From assembly GCA_030378015.1 (NCBI GenBank), contig JAUCGG010000034.1, positions 1 to 34,086 on the forward strand: a stretch of DNA of 34,086 nucleotides, written 5' to 3'. Numbering within the stretch: the stretch's first letter is position 1; each line of letters starts with the position of its first letter. Below the pieces are notes generated by a model, which saw nothing but the letters and a program-made list of their open reading frames with translations, made no database searches and was not told the DNA's origin. A program made the translations under genes and the position numbers. The stretch is from Desulfococcaceae bacterium HSG8. Its GTDB lineage: Bacteria; Desulfobacterota; Desulfobacteria; Desulfobacterales; 4be13. Of this stretch, positions 1-7,800 are shown piece by piece.

Positions 1-129
1 TCACTTCCCATTTTATACTAACGGAAATCTTTGTTTTGTGTCCTGGCTTTCAGCCGGGCGCAAACCGTTATAAAAAATATCAGATTTCACTTGACAACAG
101 ACTCTGTCTGTGTAAAAGAAATCGGAGTC

Positions 130-206
130 AGCTATCAGGAAATACACGGAATTTATGGATTAAGTAAAAATAACCGAGGTTATCAGATAAAATTCGGATC
201 AGAACA
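130..206 (+). repeat. Upstream repeat of Rpn copy 1
   Basis: This stretch is nearly identical to 2328-2405. Both lie just upstream of a DUF2887/Rpn gene, about 50 to 80 bp before its ATG, so it belongs to the duplicated Rpn unit. It can be read in frame in both copies (QEIHGIY followed by LSKNN), so it may be a remnant of a coding sequence or a conserved leader. I do not recognise it. The 255 bases before copy 1 hold no other gene I can support. Confidence 0.6.
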
Positions 207-255
207 GTCTGCGTTAAGCCGGTCGTCCTGACTGAACACCCGACAGCAAAAAATT

Positions 256-974
256 ATGAAAACAGATGCTTTATTTTACAGACTGTCAAAACAACTGAAA
301 AGGGTTTTGACGGCTTTATGAAACGAACAGACGGCGAAGGACCGAATGTCTTCGTCGAAATTCAGGGCTACGACGATAACACGATTTACTGGCGATCTTT
401 CCGTGAAGTATGTATGTGGTACGAGGAGAATGACAGCAGCAGGCCGTTTATCCTGGTTATTCTTTTCACTGATGAAAAATATGATTCCGACAACCGTATG
501 CTGTCTTGCAGACCTCCGTGTCGGCTGATCCGTAAGAATCTTGCAGACTGTCTGAAGGGGACAGGAAAAAAGGCTGGCGTACTGACCGTTCTGAGGCCGT
601 TGCTTCTTTCGGACAGCAAAAAAGACCGTTCAAAGCTGCCGGAGCTTGTGCCCCGATGGGAGGAAGATATCCGTTCCCTTGAACTGACGGAACATGAGAC
701 AAAGGAAGTGACAGAACTGCTCGTTTATGCAGTTATGCAAAGATTCTCAGACCTTAGTTTGGAAGAGGTGAAAAAAATGATACAGTTAACCCCCCTTGAT
801 CAGACCGTCGCCGGTCAGGAGCTTATTCAAATGGGTGAAAAAAGAAATCAGGAAAAAACTGCCCGAAAGCTTCTTTCAATGGGACTGCTGACCCCGACCC
901 ATATTTCTCAGGCGACAGGATTAAGCCTGAAGGAAGTCAAGGCACTCCTGAATTCGGGGAAAAGCACGCACTGA
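256..974 (+). pseudogene. DUF2887/Rpn-family nuclease, copy 1, broken by a 79-bp deletion
   Basis: The gene starts like the intact copies (MKTDALFY) but the frame breaks after about 10 codons. Against copy 2 (2483-3280), the 79 bp between two ACTGT pentamers (2509 and 2588 in copy 2) are missing, with one pentamer left at about 284. This is a microhomology deletion of a length not divisible by three. The remaining open frame begins at an internal ATG (318) and lacks the N-terminal Glu and the Asp of the PD-(D/E)XK core, keeping only the VEIQ strand. It should therefore not encode an active nuclease. The C-terminal third, including the internal start at 777, is intact. The family (Rpn recombination-promoting nuclease/putative transposase, DUF2887) is recognised from the conserved core. 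Confidence 0.8.
777..974 (+). CDS. Predicted internal C-terminal peptide of Rpn copy 1 (RpnS-like)
   Basis: GAGGTG at 765-770 is followed by six A residues and ATG at 777, so ribosomes could start here and make a 65-residue peptide identical to the end of the Rpn protein. It contains a short helix-turn-helix-like segment (ISQATGLSLKEV). In E. coli, Rpn proteins were reported to be genes-within-genes: the separately translated small C-terminal product inhibits the toxic full-length nuclease. Here the full-length frame is broken but this product is not, so copy 1 would encode only the inhibitor. The start site is seen in the sequence; the function is inferred. Confidence 0.5.
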   Translation: MIQLTPLDQTVAGQELIQMGEKRNQEKTARKLLSMGLLTPTHISQATGLSLKEVKALLNSGKSTH

Positions 975-991
975 CCCCGGAGGTGAAGAAA

Positions 992-1222
992 ATGATACAG
1001 TTAACCCCGCTTGACCAGACCGTTGCCGGTAAGGAACTTATTCAGATGGGAGTGGATATCGGAGTAGAAAAAGGAAGAGACGAAGGAGAACTGATCGGCA
1101 AAATTCAGATGCTGCAACGTTTTCTGAAACGCCGCCTTACTCCGAAAAAAAAGCTTATCGGGAAAAACACTGGCGAACTGAAGGCGATGCTTAAAAAACT
1201 GGAATCCGAACTGAATATCTGA
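992..1222 (+). CDS. Stand-alone Rpn tail gene (orphan RpnS-like), 76 aa
   Basis: GGAGGTG at 979-985 lies six bases before ATG at 992, an excellent ribosome binding site, and starts 17 bp after the stop of Rpn copy 1. The first 20 residues or so (IQLTPLDQTVAG) match the start of the internal peptide of the Rpn genes. The rest differs: charged repeats (GVEKGRDEGE) and a basic helix (RLTPKKKLIGK) ending in LKKLESELNI. It therefore restarts at the same point as the intragenic product but has another C-terminal domain. A GTG in the same frame at 983 is an alternative start. It could be an extra antitoxin or a donor cassette for tail exchange. Its closest relative is 3298-3516. Confidence 0.65.
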   Translation: MIQLTPLDQTVAGKELIQMGVDIGVEKGRDEGELIGKIQMLQRFLKRRLTPKKKLIGKNTGELKAMLKKLESELNI

Positions 1223-1270
1223 GCTTTTCTCAGTGCATTTCAGCGTACTTTGGCTTTCAGCGTTCGACGA

Positions 1271-1342
1271 CCCGACAACCGTATGCTGTCTTGCAGACCT
1301 CCGTGCAGGCTGATCCGTAAGAATCTTGCAGACTGTCTGAAA
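1271..1342 (+). pseudogene. 72-bp fragment of an Rpn/DUF2887 gene
   Basis: This piece is almost identical to about 487-556 of Rpn copy 1 (the codons for NRMLSCRPPCRLIRKNL) but stands alone without the rest of the gene. Just after it, about 1336-1396, is a degraded version of the downstream repeat found after the other copies. It is a footprint of another, largely lost Rpn unit. Confidence 0.75.
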
Positions 1343-1458
1343 GTTCTGATATTTTAAAATAGCTGATAAGAAATAACAGGTTGCGTCAGTCGTCGTTCTA
1401 ATCTGATTCGGGAGGTAAAGACTGAGACACAACAATACAAACCCTGTGATGAGGAAAT

Positions 1459-1908
1459 ATGAGATTCAGACCCGAACATTATCTGGAAGCCGCTTATGAG
1501 CGGATAGATGCTGCAAGAAAACTTCATAATGAACGGCATTACCCGGAGGCGGTTTATTTTGCGGGGGTCGCAGTGGAGTGCCTGCTGCTCGCATACAAAA
1601 CGAGGGAAAATCCTGAATTTGAAAGCAGGCATGATCTCAGGAAGCTTCTGAAGGAGAGCGGAATGGCTGATTTTATACGCCATAAGGATCTGCTGAAACT
1701 TCCCGCTCTTTTGGGAGAAGTCTGGTCACGCTGGAAGAACAATTACCGCTTTGCCTCCTATGGCAGACTGACATCCGAATTCAGAAGATTAAAACTTGAC
1801 AGGAGAATCAAAGGTGATATTCTGAAGCCGAATTCCGACATTACCGTCCGCAATGCAGTTGAGATCATAAATATGGGAGTAAGACGATGGAATTCAGAGA
1901 AGAGTTAG
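1459..1908 (+). CDS. HEPN-domain protein, 149 aa
   Basis: The protein is all-helical and matches the HEPN pattern: an N-terminal helix (EHYLEAAYERIDAAR), a second helix with AVYFAGVAVECLLLAY at about 31-46, then SRHDLRKLL at 57-64. HEPN proteins are often RNases or the toxic or binding half of two-gene modules. The usual catalytic R-x(4-6)-H is not obvious in the C-terminal half; an R20-x6-H27 exists but in an unusual place, so RNase activity is uncertain. GAGGAA lies just before the ATG. The 3' end overlaps the next gene by 22 bp, indicating translational coupling. A nucleotidyltransferase (MNT) partner, the commonest neighbour of HEPN genes, is absent. Confidence 0.7.
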   Translation: MRFRPEHYLEAAYERIDAARKLHNERHYPEAVYFAGVAVECLLLAYKTRENPEFESRHDLRKLLKESGMADFIRHKDLLKLPALLGEVWSRWKNNYRFASYGRLTSEFRRLKLDRRIKGDILKPNSDITVRNAVEIINMGVRRWNSEKS

Positions 1909-2147
1909 AAAATATGGTGTCCCGGATAGGACTTGAAAATCCGGTATTGGAGATTGACATGACACCGACAGGAAGATTCGGCGGCTTTGTTATCTCCGAA
2001 ACATTCTCCGGGATGTCACATATTGAGCGTCAGAACATGCTCTGGAACAGACTGGATAAAATGCTGGATGAGGAGAAACGGCTGAAAATCGTAGGTCTGC
2101 TGACAATGACGCCTGCCGAAGTGGAAGAGGCAGATTCTTATGACTGA
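1887..2147 (+). CDS. Small BolA-like (KH-type II fold) protein, 86 aa
   Basis: Residues about 21-75 follow the BolA pattern: two strands (VLEIDM, FGGFVISETF), then FSGMSHIERQNMLWNRL corresponding to the BolA segment with the conserved Arg, then a strand and T-P-x-E near the end (LLTMTPAEVEE). It lacks a clear Cys or His ligand for the [2Fe-2S]/glutaredoxin role of housekeeping BolA. GGGAG at 1875-1879 lies seven bases before the ATG, inside the HEPN gene, and the two genes overlap, so they should be made together. I infer a two-protein module in which this may regulate or bind the HEPN protein. The BolA assignment is by eye only. Confidence 0.55.
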   Translation: MEFREELENMVSRIGLENPVLEIDMTPTGRFGGFVISETFSGMSHIERQNMLWNRLDKMLDEEKRLKIVGLLTMTPAEVEEADSYD

Positions 2148-2151
2148 TGCC

Positions 2152-2240
2152 CGAAAATACCATAAACAAAAAGCTGACAGAATGAGATAAATTCTGAAAT
2201 AGCTGAAAATAAATAAAGTTTCGCGTTAATGTAGTTATTG
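2152..2240 (+). repeat. Rpn-unit downstream repeat, copy a
   Basis: About 90 bp containing TTCTGAAATAGCTGAAAATA and then TTTCGCGTTAATGTAG. Near-identical copies lie at 3529-3580 and 4530-4620, each after an Rpn unit, and a decayed one lies at about 1336-1396. Here it follows the HEPN/BolA pair, so that pair sits inside the Rpn repeat unit. An imperfect hairpin with a short T run follows at about 2261-2287. Confidence 0.8.
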
Positions 2241-2327
2241 TCCAACTAAAAACCTAAAAATCGCCATTTTTAAATGGGCGCAGTCTTTTTAGGACGACGA
2301 ATTTTTATAACTATCTGATTCGGTTAT

Positions 2328-2405
2328 GATCAGGAAATACACGGAATTTATGAATTAAGTAAAAATAACCGAAGTTATCAGATAGAATTCGGATCAGAGC
2401 AAACC
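2328..2405 (+). repeat. Upstream repeat of Rpn copy 2
   Basis: Near-identical to 130-206. It marks the 5' edge of the duplicated Rpn unit, about 80 bp before the ATG of copy 2. Copy 3 lacks it. Confidence 0.6.
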
Positions 2406-2482
2406 GCGCTAACCTGATCGTGACCGAAATCCGAACCGGAAAGCTTCGGTGTACCCCGGCTTTCAGCCGACGGCAGAAATTT

Positions 2483-3280
2483 ATGAAAACAGATGCCTTA
2501 TTTTACAAACTGTTCCGACTCTCACCGAAGAGCCTGTTCCGGCTTGTGAAGCTGAATTTACAGGGAAATTATGCTTTCGAAAGCATAACTGTCAAGACAA
2601 CCGAAAAACGGTTCGACGGTTTTATGAAACGAACAGACGGCGAAGGACCGAATGTGTTCGTCGAAATTCAGGGCTACGACGACAATACCATTTACTGGCG
2701 GTCTTTCCGCGAAGTATGCATATGGTACGAGGAGAATGACAGCGGCAGACCGTTTATCCTGATTATTCTTTTCACTGATGATAAATATGACCCCGATAAC
2801 CGTATGCTTTCGCCCAGACCGCCCTGCCGGCTGATCCGTAAGAATCTTGCAGACTGTCTGAAAGGGATAGGAAAAAAGGCGGGGGTGCTGGCCGTTCTGA
2901 GGCCGTTACTTCTTTCGGACAGCAAAAAAGACCGGGCAAAGCTGCCGGAGCTTATGCCCCAGTGGGAAAAAGATATCCGTTCCCTTGATCTGCCGGAACA
3001 TGAGACAAAAGAACTGACGGAACTGCTGCTATATGCTGTTGTGCAGCGGTTCCGGAAACTTACCCTGGAGGAGGTGGAAAAAATGATAGAATTAACACCG
3101 CTTGATCAGACCGTCGCGGTTCAGGAACTTATTCAGATTAATGAAAAAAAGATCCTGGAAAAAACTGCCCGAAAGCTTCTTTCAATGGGACTGCTGACCC
3201 CGACCCAGATTTCTCAGGCGACAGGATTAAGCCTGAGGGAAGTCAAGGCACTCCGGAATTCGGGGAAAAGCACGCACTGA
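2483..3280 (+). CDS. DUF2887/Rpn-family PD-(D/E)XK nuclease, copy 2, 265 aa
   Basis: Intact copy. The start is set at MKTDALFY by comparison with copy 3, although the frame is open further upstream. The nuclease core is visible: Glu in YAFES (about 33), Asp in RFDGF (45) and the E-x-Q strand VEIQG (61-63), followed by the conserved YWRSFREV helix. The middle (RPPCRLIRKNL, LPELMPQWE) is shared by all copies. The C-terminal 65 residues can also be made separately from an internal start at 3083. Rpn proteins are DNA endonucleases linked to recombination and, in E. coli, to phage defence with a self-encoded inhibitor. No IS features surround it, so the 'putative transposase' label should not be taken literally. 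Confidence 0.8.
   Translation: MKTDALFYKLFRLSPKSLFRLVKLNLQGNYAFESITVKTTEKRFDGFMKRTDGEGPNVFVEIQGYDDNTIYWRSFREVCIWYEENDSGRPFILIILFTDDKYDPDNRMLSPRPPCRLIRKNLADCLKGIGKKAGVLAVLRPLLLSDSKKDRAKLPELMPQWEKDIRSLDLPEHETKELTELLLYAVVQRFRKLTLEEVEKMIELTPLDQTVAVQELIQINEKKILEKTARKLLSMGLLTPTQISQATGLSLREVKALRNSGKSTH
3083..3280 (+). CDS. Predicted internal C-terminal peptide of Rpn copy 2 (RpnS-like)
   Basis: GGAGGAGGTG at 3067-3076 is followed by six bases and ATG at 3083, giving 65 residues in frame with the nuclease. This ribosome binding site is stronger than that of the full-length gene itself. The tail is nearly identical to that of copy 1 from KTARKLLSMG onward. By analogy with E. coli Rpn it may act as the inhibitor; this is inference. 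Confidence 0.5.
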   Translation: MIELTPLDQTVAVQELIQINEKKILEKTARKLLSMGLLTPTQISQATGLSLREVKALRNSGKSTH

Positions 3281-3297
3281 CCCCGGAGGTGAAGAAA

Positions 3298-3516
3298 ATG
3301 ATACAGTTAACCCCGATAGATCAGACCGTTGCCGGTCAGGAGCTTATTCAAATAGGGATAGATAAAGGCATAGATAAAGGCGAACTGATCGGCAATATCC
3401 GGACAACACAGCGTTTTTTGAAACGCCGTATGACGCCGAAAAAAAAACTTATCGGGAAAAGCCCCGATGAACTGAAAGTAATTCTTAAAAAACTGGAATC
3501 CGAGCTGAAGATATGA
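3298..3516 (+). CDS. Stand-alone Rpn tail gene (orphan RpnS-like), 72 aa
   Basis: GGAGGTG at 3285-3291 is followed by six bases and ATG, starting 17 bp after the stop of Rpn copy 2. The N-terminal part (IQLTPIDQTVAGQ) is the same as in the internal Rpn peptides. The C-terminal part is the alternative tail, with the GIDKGIDKGE repeat and FLKRRMTPKKKLIGK, as in 992-1222. The shared first 80 bp or so with the upstream nuclease would allow homologous recombination to swap the tail. Confidence 0.65.
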   Translation: MIQLTPIDQTVAGQELIQIGIDKGIDKGELIGNIRTTQRFLKRRMTPKKKLIGKSPDELKVILKKLESELKI

Positions 3517-3528
3517 AAGCTGATATGA

Positions 3529-3580
3529 TGAGGTAAATTCTGAAATAGCTGAAAATAAATAAAGTTTCGCGTTAATGTAG
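3529..3580 (+). repeat. Rpn-unit downstream repeat, copy b
   Basis: Matches 2183-2234 and 4562-4613 almost base for base, directly after the second stand-alone tail gene. It marks the 3' edge of the duplicated unit. Confidence 0.8.
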
Positions 3581-3681
3581 CCGTCGTTCCCGGATGAAAA
3601 AACTCTTGCATATTACATACTGTTCCGGTATATTATCTCGGTTCAGTTCGGATTTTCAGATAAAAGATTATGAATTAAATT

Positions 3682-4470
3682 ATGAAAACAGATGCCTTAT
3701 TTTATAAACTGTTCCGACTCTCACCGAAGAGCCTGTTCCGGCTTGTGAGGCTGAAAATTGACGGAACGTATGCATTTGAGAGCATTACCGTAAAAACGAC
3801 TGAAAAGCGTTTTGACGGTTTTATGAAACGGACAGACGGCGAAGGACCGAATATTTTCGTTGAAATCCAGGGTTACGAAGACAACATGATTTACTGGCGT
3901 TCTTTCCGTGAGGTCTGCATATGGCACGAAGAGAATGAAAGTGAAAAGCCGTTCATACTGATCATTCTTTTTATTGATGAGAAATACGACCCCGACAACT
4001 GCAAGCTCTCATGCAGGCCGCCCTGCCGGCTGATCCGGAAAAATCTGACAGACTCTCTGAAAAAACTGGGAAAAAAAGCAGGCGTCCTGACCGTCCTGAA
4101 GCCGCTGATTCTCTCGGACAGCAAAAAAGACCGGGAAAAGCTGCCGGAGCTTGTGCCGCAGTGGGAGGAAGATATCCGTTCCCTTGAACTGTCGGAACGT
4201 GAGACAATGGAACTGACGGAACTTCTGCTGTATGCTGTTGTACAGCGGTTCCGGAAGCTTTCGCTGGAGGAGGTGGAGAAAATGATACAATTAACGCCGC
4301 TTGATCAGACCGTTGCGGTTCAGGAACTTATGCAGATTGCTGAAAAGAAGACCCGGCAAGAAACTGCACGGAACCTGCTTTCAATGGGAAAACTCACTGT
4401 GAAAGAGATTTCCCGGGTGACAGGGTTAAGCGTAAAGGAAGTGCAGGCTCTTCGGAAAACCGAACACTGA
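3682..4470 (+). CDS. DUF2887/Rpn-family PD-(D/E)XK nuclease, copy 3, 262 aa
   Basis: Intact and somewhat diverged from copy 2. Core residues are present: E33 (AFES), D45 (RFDGF) and E61-x-Q63 (VEIQG). The C-terminus differs from copies 1 and 2 (LLSMGKLTVKEISRVTGLSVKEV), in line with fast tail evolution. No stand-alone tail gene follows. Instead a 20-codon open frame (4472-4534) leads into the downstream repeat. A ribosome binding site at the ATG is not obvious, unlike the strong internal one at 4266-4275. Confidence 0.8.
   Translation: MKTDALFYKLFRLSPKSLFRLVRLKIDGTYAFESITVKTTEKRFDGFMKRTDGEGPNIFVEIQGYEDNMIYWRSFREVCIWHEENESEKPFILIILFIDEKYDPDNCKLSCRPPCRLIRKNLTDSLKKLGKKAGVLTVLKPLILSDSKKDREKLPELVPQWEEDIRSLELSERETMELTELLLYAVVQRFRKLSLEEVEKMIQLTPLDQTVAVQELMQIAEKKTRQETARNLLSMGKLTVKEISRVTGLSVKEVQALRKTEH
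4282..4470 (+). CDS. Predicted internal C-terminal peptide of Rpn copy 3 (RpnS-like)
   Basis: GGAGGAGGTG at 4266-4275 is followed by six bases and ATG at 4282, giving 62 residues. The same arrangement occurs at the same codon in all three nuclease genes. The function as inhibitor is inferred from E. coli Rpn proteins. Confidence 0.5.
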   Translation: MIQLTPLDQTVAVQELMQIAEKKTRQETARNLLSMGKLTVKEISRVTGLSVKEVQALRKTEH

Positions 4471-4529
4471 TGACTGAAGAAGTGTATGTTGTCAGAAACA
4501 GAGAAACGGGATTTGCTATCCTGATCTGC

Positions 4530-4620
4530 TGAAAAATATCATAAACAAAGAAACGATAGGATGAGATAAATTCTGAAATAGCTGAAAATAAATAAAGTTT
4601 CGCGTTAACGTAGTTATCGT
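4530..4620 (+). repeat. Rpn-unit downstream repeat, copy c
   Basis: The longest match is to 2152-2240, including the ATAAACAAA lead-in. It ends the Rpn array and sits just before the leader of the large protease gene. Confidence 0.8.
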
Positions 4621-4669
4621 CCCGCTAAAAACCGCCAATTTTTAATCCGGAGGACGATGCTGACAGAGG

Positions 4670-4762
4670 CGCGCCCGAACGGGCGCGGCTCTTGTTTGTG
4701 TCTCTGGAGGGTGCTTGGCGGTACCTTAGCGGGCGCAAACATAGGGCCTGCGCCCTTTTTTT
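4670..4762 (+). terminator. Attenuator-like leader with rho-independent terminator
   Basis: A strong hairpin, CGCGCCC-GAAC-GGGCGCG (4670-4687), is followed by a terminator: GGGCGCA (4731-4737), an 11-base loop, TGCGCCC (4749-4755) and seven T (4756-4762). Segments 1 and 4 (GCGCCC) are alike, as are 2 and 3 (GGGCGC), so mutually exclusive pairings 1:2 plus 3:4, or 2:4, are possible. The protease ATG follows 57 bp after the T run. It may simply end transcription from the Rpn array, or act as an attenuator. Confidence 0.65.
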
Positions 4763-4818
4763 GTGCTTTATCTCAGGTATCACTTTTCATTTTTAACCGA
4801 AAAAGGAGGAACAGAAAA

Positions 4819-7800
4819 ATGACAGGAACAGCCAAAACCGTAACCATTTTAACCATTATGATTCTGTGTCTGTGCGGAATACCCCTTCGGCAAGCTCAGG
4901 ACAAGGCTTTCGCAGGCGCACTGCCGGACACCGGGCAGACCAAATGCTACAACAACACCTCGGAAATCGCCTGCCCTTCACCCGGCGAGGATTTCTACGG
5001 GCAGGATGCTCAGTACATCACCAATCCCCGCTCATACACCAAGCTTCAGGGCGGCATAATGGTGCAGGACAATGTGACCGGGCTGATCTGGGAGGTGAAG
5101 ACCGATGACGGCTCTGTGCATGATAAGGATAACACCTACACCTGGGACGATGCACAGAATGTGTTCATCGCGGAATTGAATTCAGCGAATTTCGGGGGAT
5201 ATTCGGACTGGCGCTTGCCGACGGTGAAAGAATTGGGTTCTCTTGTAAATTTAGGGCAATCAAATCCTGCCATAGATACTGGATATTTTCCTCATACATT
5301 AGCGACAAACTATTATTGGACATCCACCGCTTATGCTTTCGACATTAGCTCTGCATGGGGTACTTTTTTCTTAAAAGGTAGCGATTCTGGTCATGTTGAT
5401 AAGCTGTCTGTTAGTTGTGTACGTGCAGTAAGAGGTTCATCATCTGGGTCGAGTAACCGTTTTACGGATAACGGTAACGGTACTGTTACGGACACCGAAA
5501 CTGGTTTAATATGGCAAAAACAATGCCCCGACTCAGCTATGAATTGGAAAGATGCTCTTGCTTACTGTGAAAATCTTTCACTTGCTGGCTATAACGATTG
5601 GCGTCTGCCGAATAAAGAAGAACTTCGCTCTATTGCGGACTACGAAACATACACACCTACTATAGATACCGGATATTTTCCTAATACAATATCGGCTTAT
5701 TACTGGTCATCTGCCACTTATGATAATATCTCCGCTTGGTGCATACACTTTTCTAACGGCATTGGCAGTATGCTTCGTAAAACTCTTGATACTTATACCC
5801 GTGCCGTTCGAGGCGGAGTAACTCCCCCACCATCTCACGCGCTGACTACCAATAATAGTCCAGCATCTGGTGGCAGTATTTCCCGCTCTCCCGACAAGTC
5901 CGCTTATGACCACAACGAAAGCGTAACCCTAACCGCCACCCCTGACGCCTGCTACAACTTCACCAACTGGTCAGGCGACTGCTCCGGCACATCTCCCACC
6001 TGTACCCTCACGATGGATTCGGACAAATCCGTCACGGCAAACTTCGCCATAAAAACCTATTCTCTCACCGTCACCGCAAGCAAAGGCAGCGTCACCAAAA
6101 GTCCCTCCGCATCATCCTACGACTGCGGAACCGCTGTATCGCTTACCGCCAATCCGAACACAGGGTGGCACTTTGTCCGCTGGGAAGGAGATGTCTCCGG
6201 CACAAGCACATCCGCGTCCCTCACCATGACAGCAAACCGCAGCGTCACGGCCATATTCGAAGAAGACATCCCGGACACTTACACGCTTATAAAAACCGCA
6301 TCTCCCGCATCCGGCGGCGCGATTTCCGCATCCCCCGACAAATCCGCCTATACTTCGGGCGAATCCGTAACCCTCACCGCCAGCCCCGAAGCCTGTTATG
6401 ACTTCACCGGATGGTCGGGTGCGTGTTCCGGCACATCTTCCACCTGTACACTCACAATGAATGCGAATAAATCCGTTACAGCAAATTTTGCTGTCAGGAA
6501 ATATTCCGTCAATGTCACAGCGAATAACGGCAGCGTCACCAAAAGCCCGGATCAGTCATCTTATGACTGCGGCACAACCGTATTGCTCACCGCGGAGCCG
6601 GATGACTGTTACGACTTCACCGGCTGGTCAGGGGCATGTTCCGGCACATCTTCCACATGCAGCCTCACTGTGGATGCGGACAAATCCGTCACTGCGAACT
6701 TTTCAGCTAAAAAATATTCGCTCAACATTACTGCGAATAACGGCAGTGTAAGCAAAAGCCCGGATCAGTCATCTTATGACTGCGGCACAACCGTATTACT
6801 CACCGCGACGCCGGATTCAGGCTACAATTTTGATCGCTGGGAAGGCGATACATCAGGAACACAGACCACCGCCAGCCTCACCATGACAAAAGATATGAAT
6901 ATCACCGCTATATTTTCAGCCGGCACTTATACCGTTTCCGGCTATGTCAGAGACGGAAATAATAATAGCGGTATCAGCGGCGTCACCCTGGATTTCAGCA
7001 ACAGCGGCGGTTCGGCAACAACAGACAGTTCGGGATTTTACACCCGACCCGTGAGCAAAGGCTGGAGCGGCACTGTGACGCCGGATAAAAGCGGATATTC
7101 TTTTACACCTCAGAACCGCAGCTATTCCGACGTAACAGCAGATCAGTCCGACCAGGATTACACAGCAGTCCCCGAACAGGAGAATTATACCTTATCCGGC
7201 TATGTCAGGGATCCGAACAACATCGGGATCAGCGGCGTCACCCTGTCATTCGGCAACGGCGAAGGTTCAGCAAGCACTAACAATTCAGGATATTATACCC
7301 ATACAGTCAGTTCGGGATGGAGCGGAACCGTCACCCCGTCAAAACAGGGTTATACTTTTGATCCGTCTGAACGATCCTACACCCCGGTCAGTTCCGACCA
7401 GTTCAACCAGGATTACATTGGAAATCCTATCCCCTATATCATTTCCGGCTATGTCAGGGATTCGGGAAACAAAGGACTGAGCGGTGTCATACTGAATTTC
7501 AGCAATTATGCCGGTTCCGCGGAAACAGACAGTTCGGGCTATTACAGCCACACGGTGTATTACGGCTGGACCGGTACGGTGACACCCGGTGAAGTGGTTC
7601 AATATACCATTACTGCAACGTCCGGGGCTAACGGCGTTATTACACCACCTGCCGGTGTGACAACCGTTAACAGGGGAACCAACCTCACCCTGACAATGAA
7701 CCCCGATTTCGGTTACGAAGTTGACGATGTGGTTGTGGATGGCGTGTCTGTAGGAGCAATTACTTCATACGCTTTTACAAAGATTATGTCTGACCATACC

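Noticed and set aside
256-4470. Rpn copies as an IS or transposon
   Set aside because: Despite the family label 'putative transposase' there are no terminal inverted repeats or target duplications; the unit looks like a tandem or segmental duplication.
4640-4760. Cyclic-di-GMP or other known riboswitch before the protease
   Set aside because: None of the conserved core sequences I know is present; only the hairpin/terminator arrangement is supported.
4657-4818. Upstream extension of the protease frame
   Set aside because: It reads through the terminator hairpins and has no signal peptide; the start at 4819 has a strong ribosome binding site and a signal peptide.
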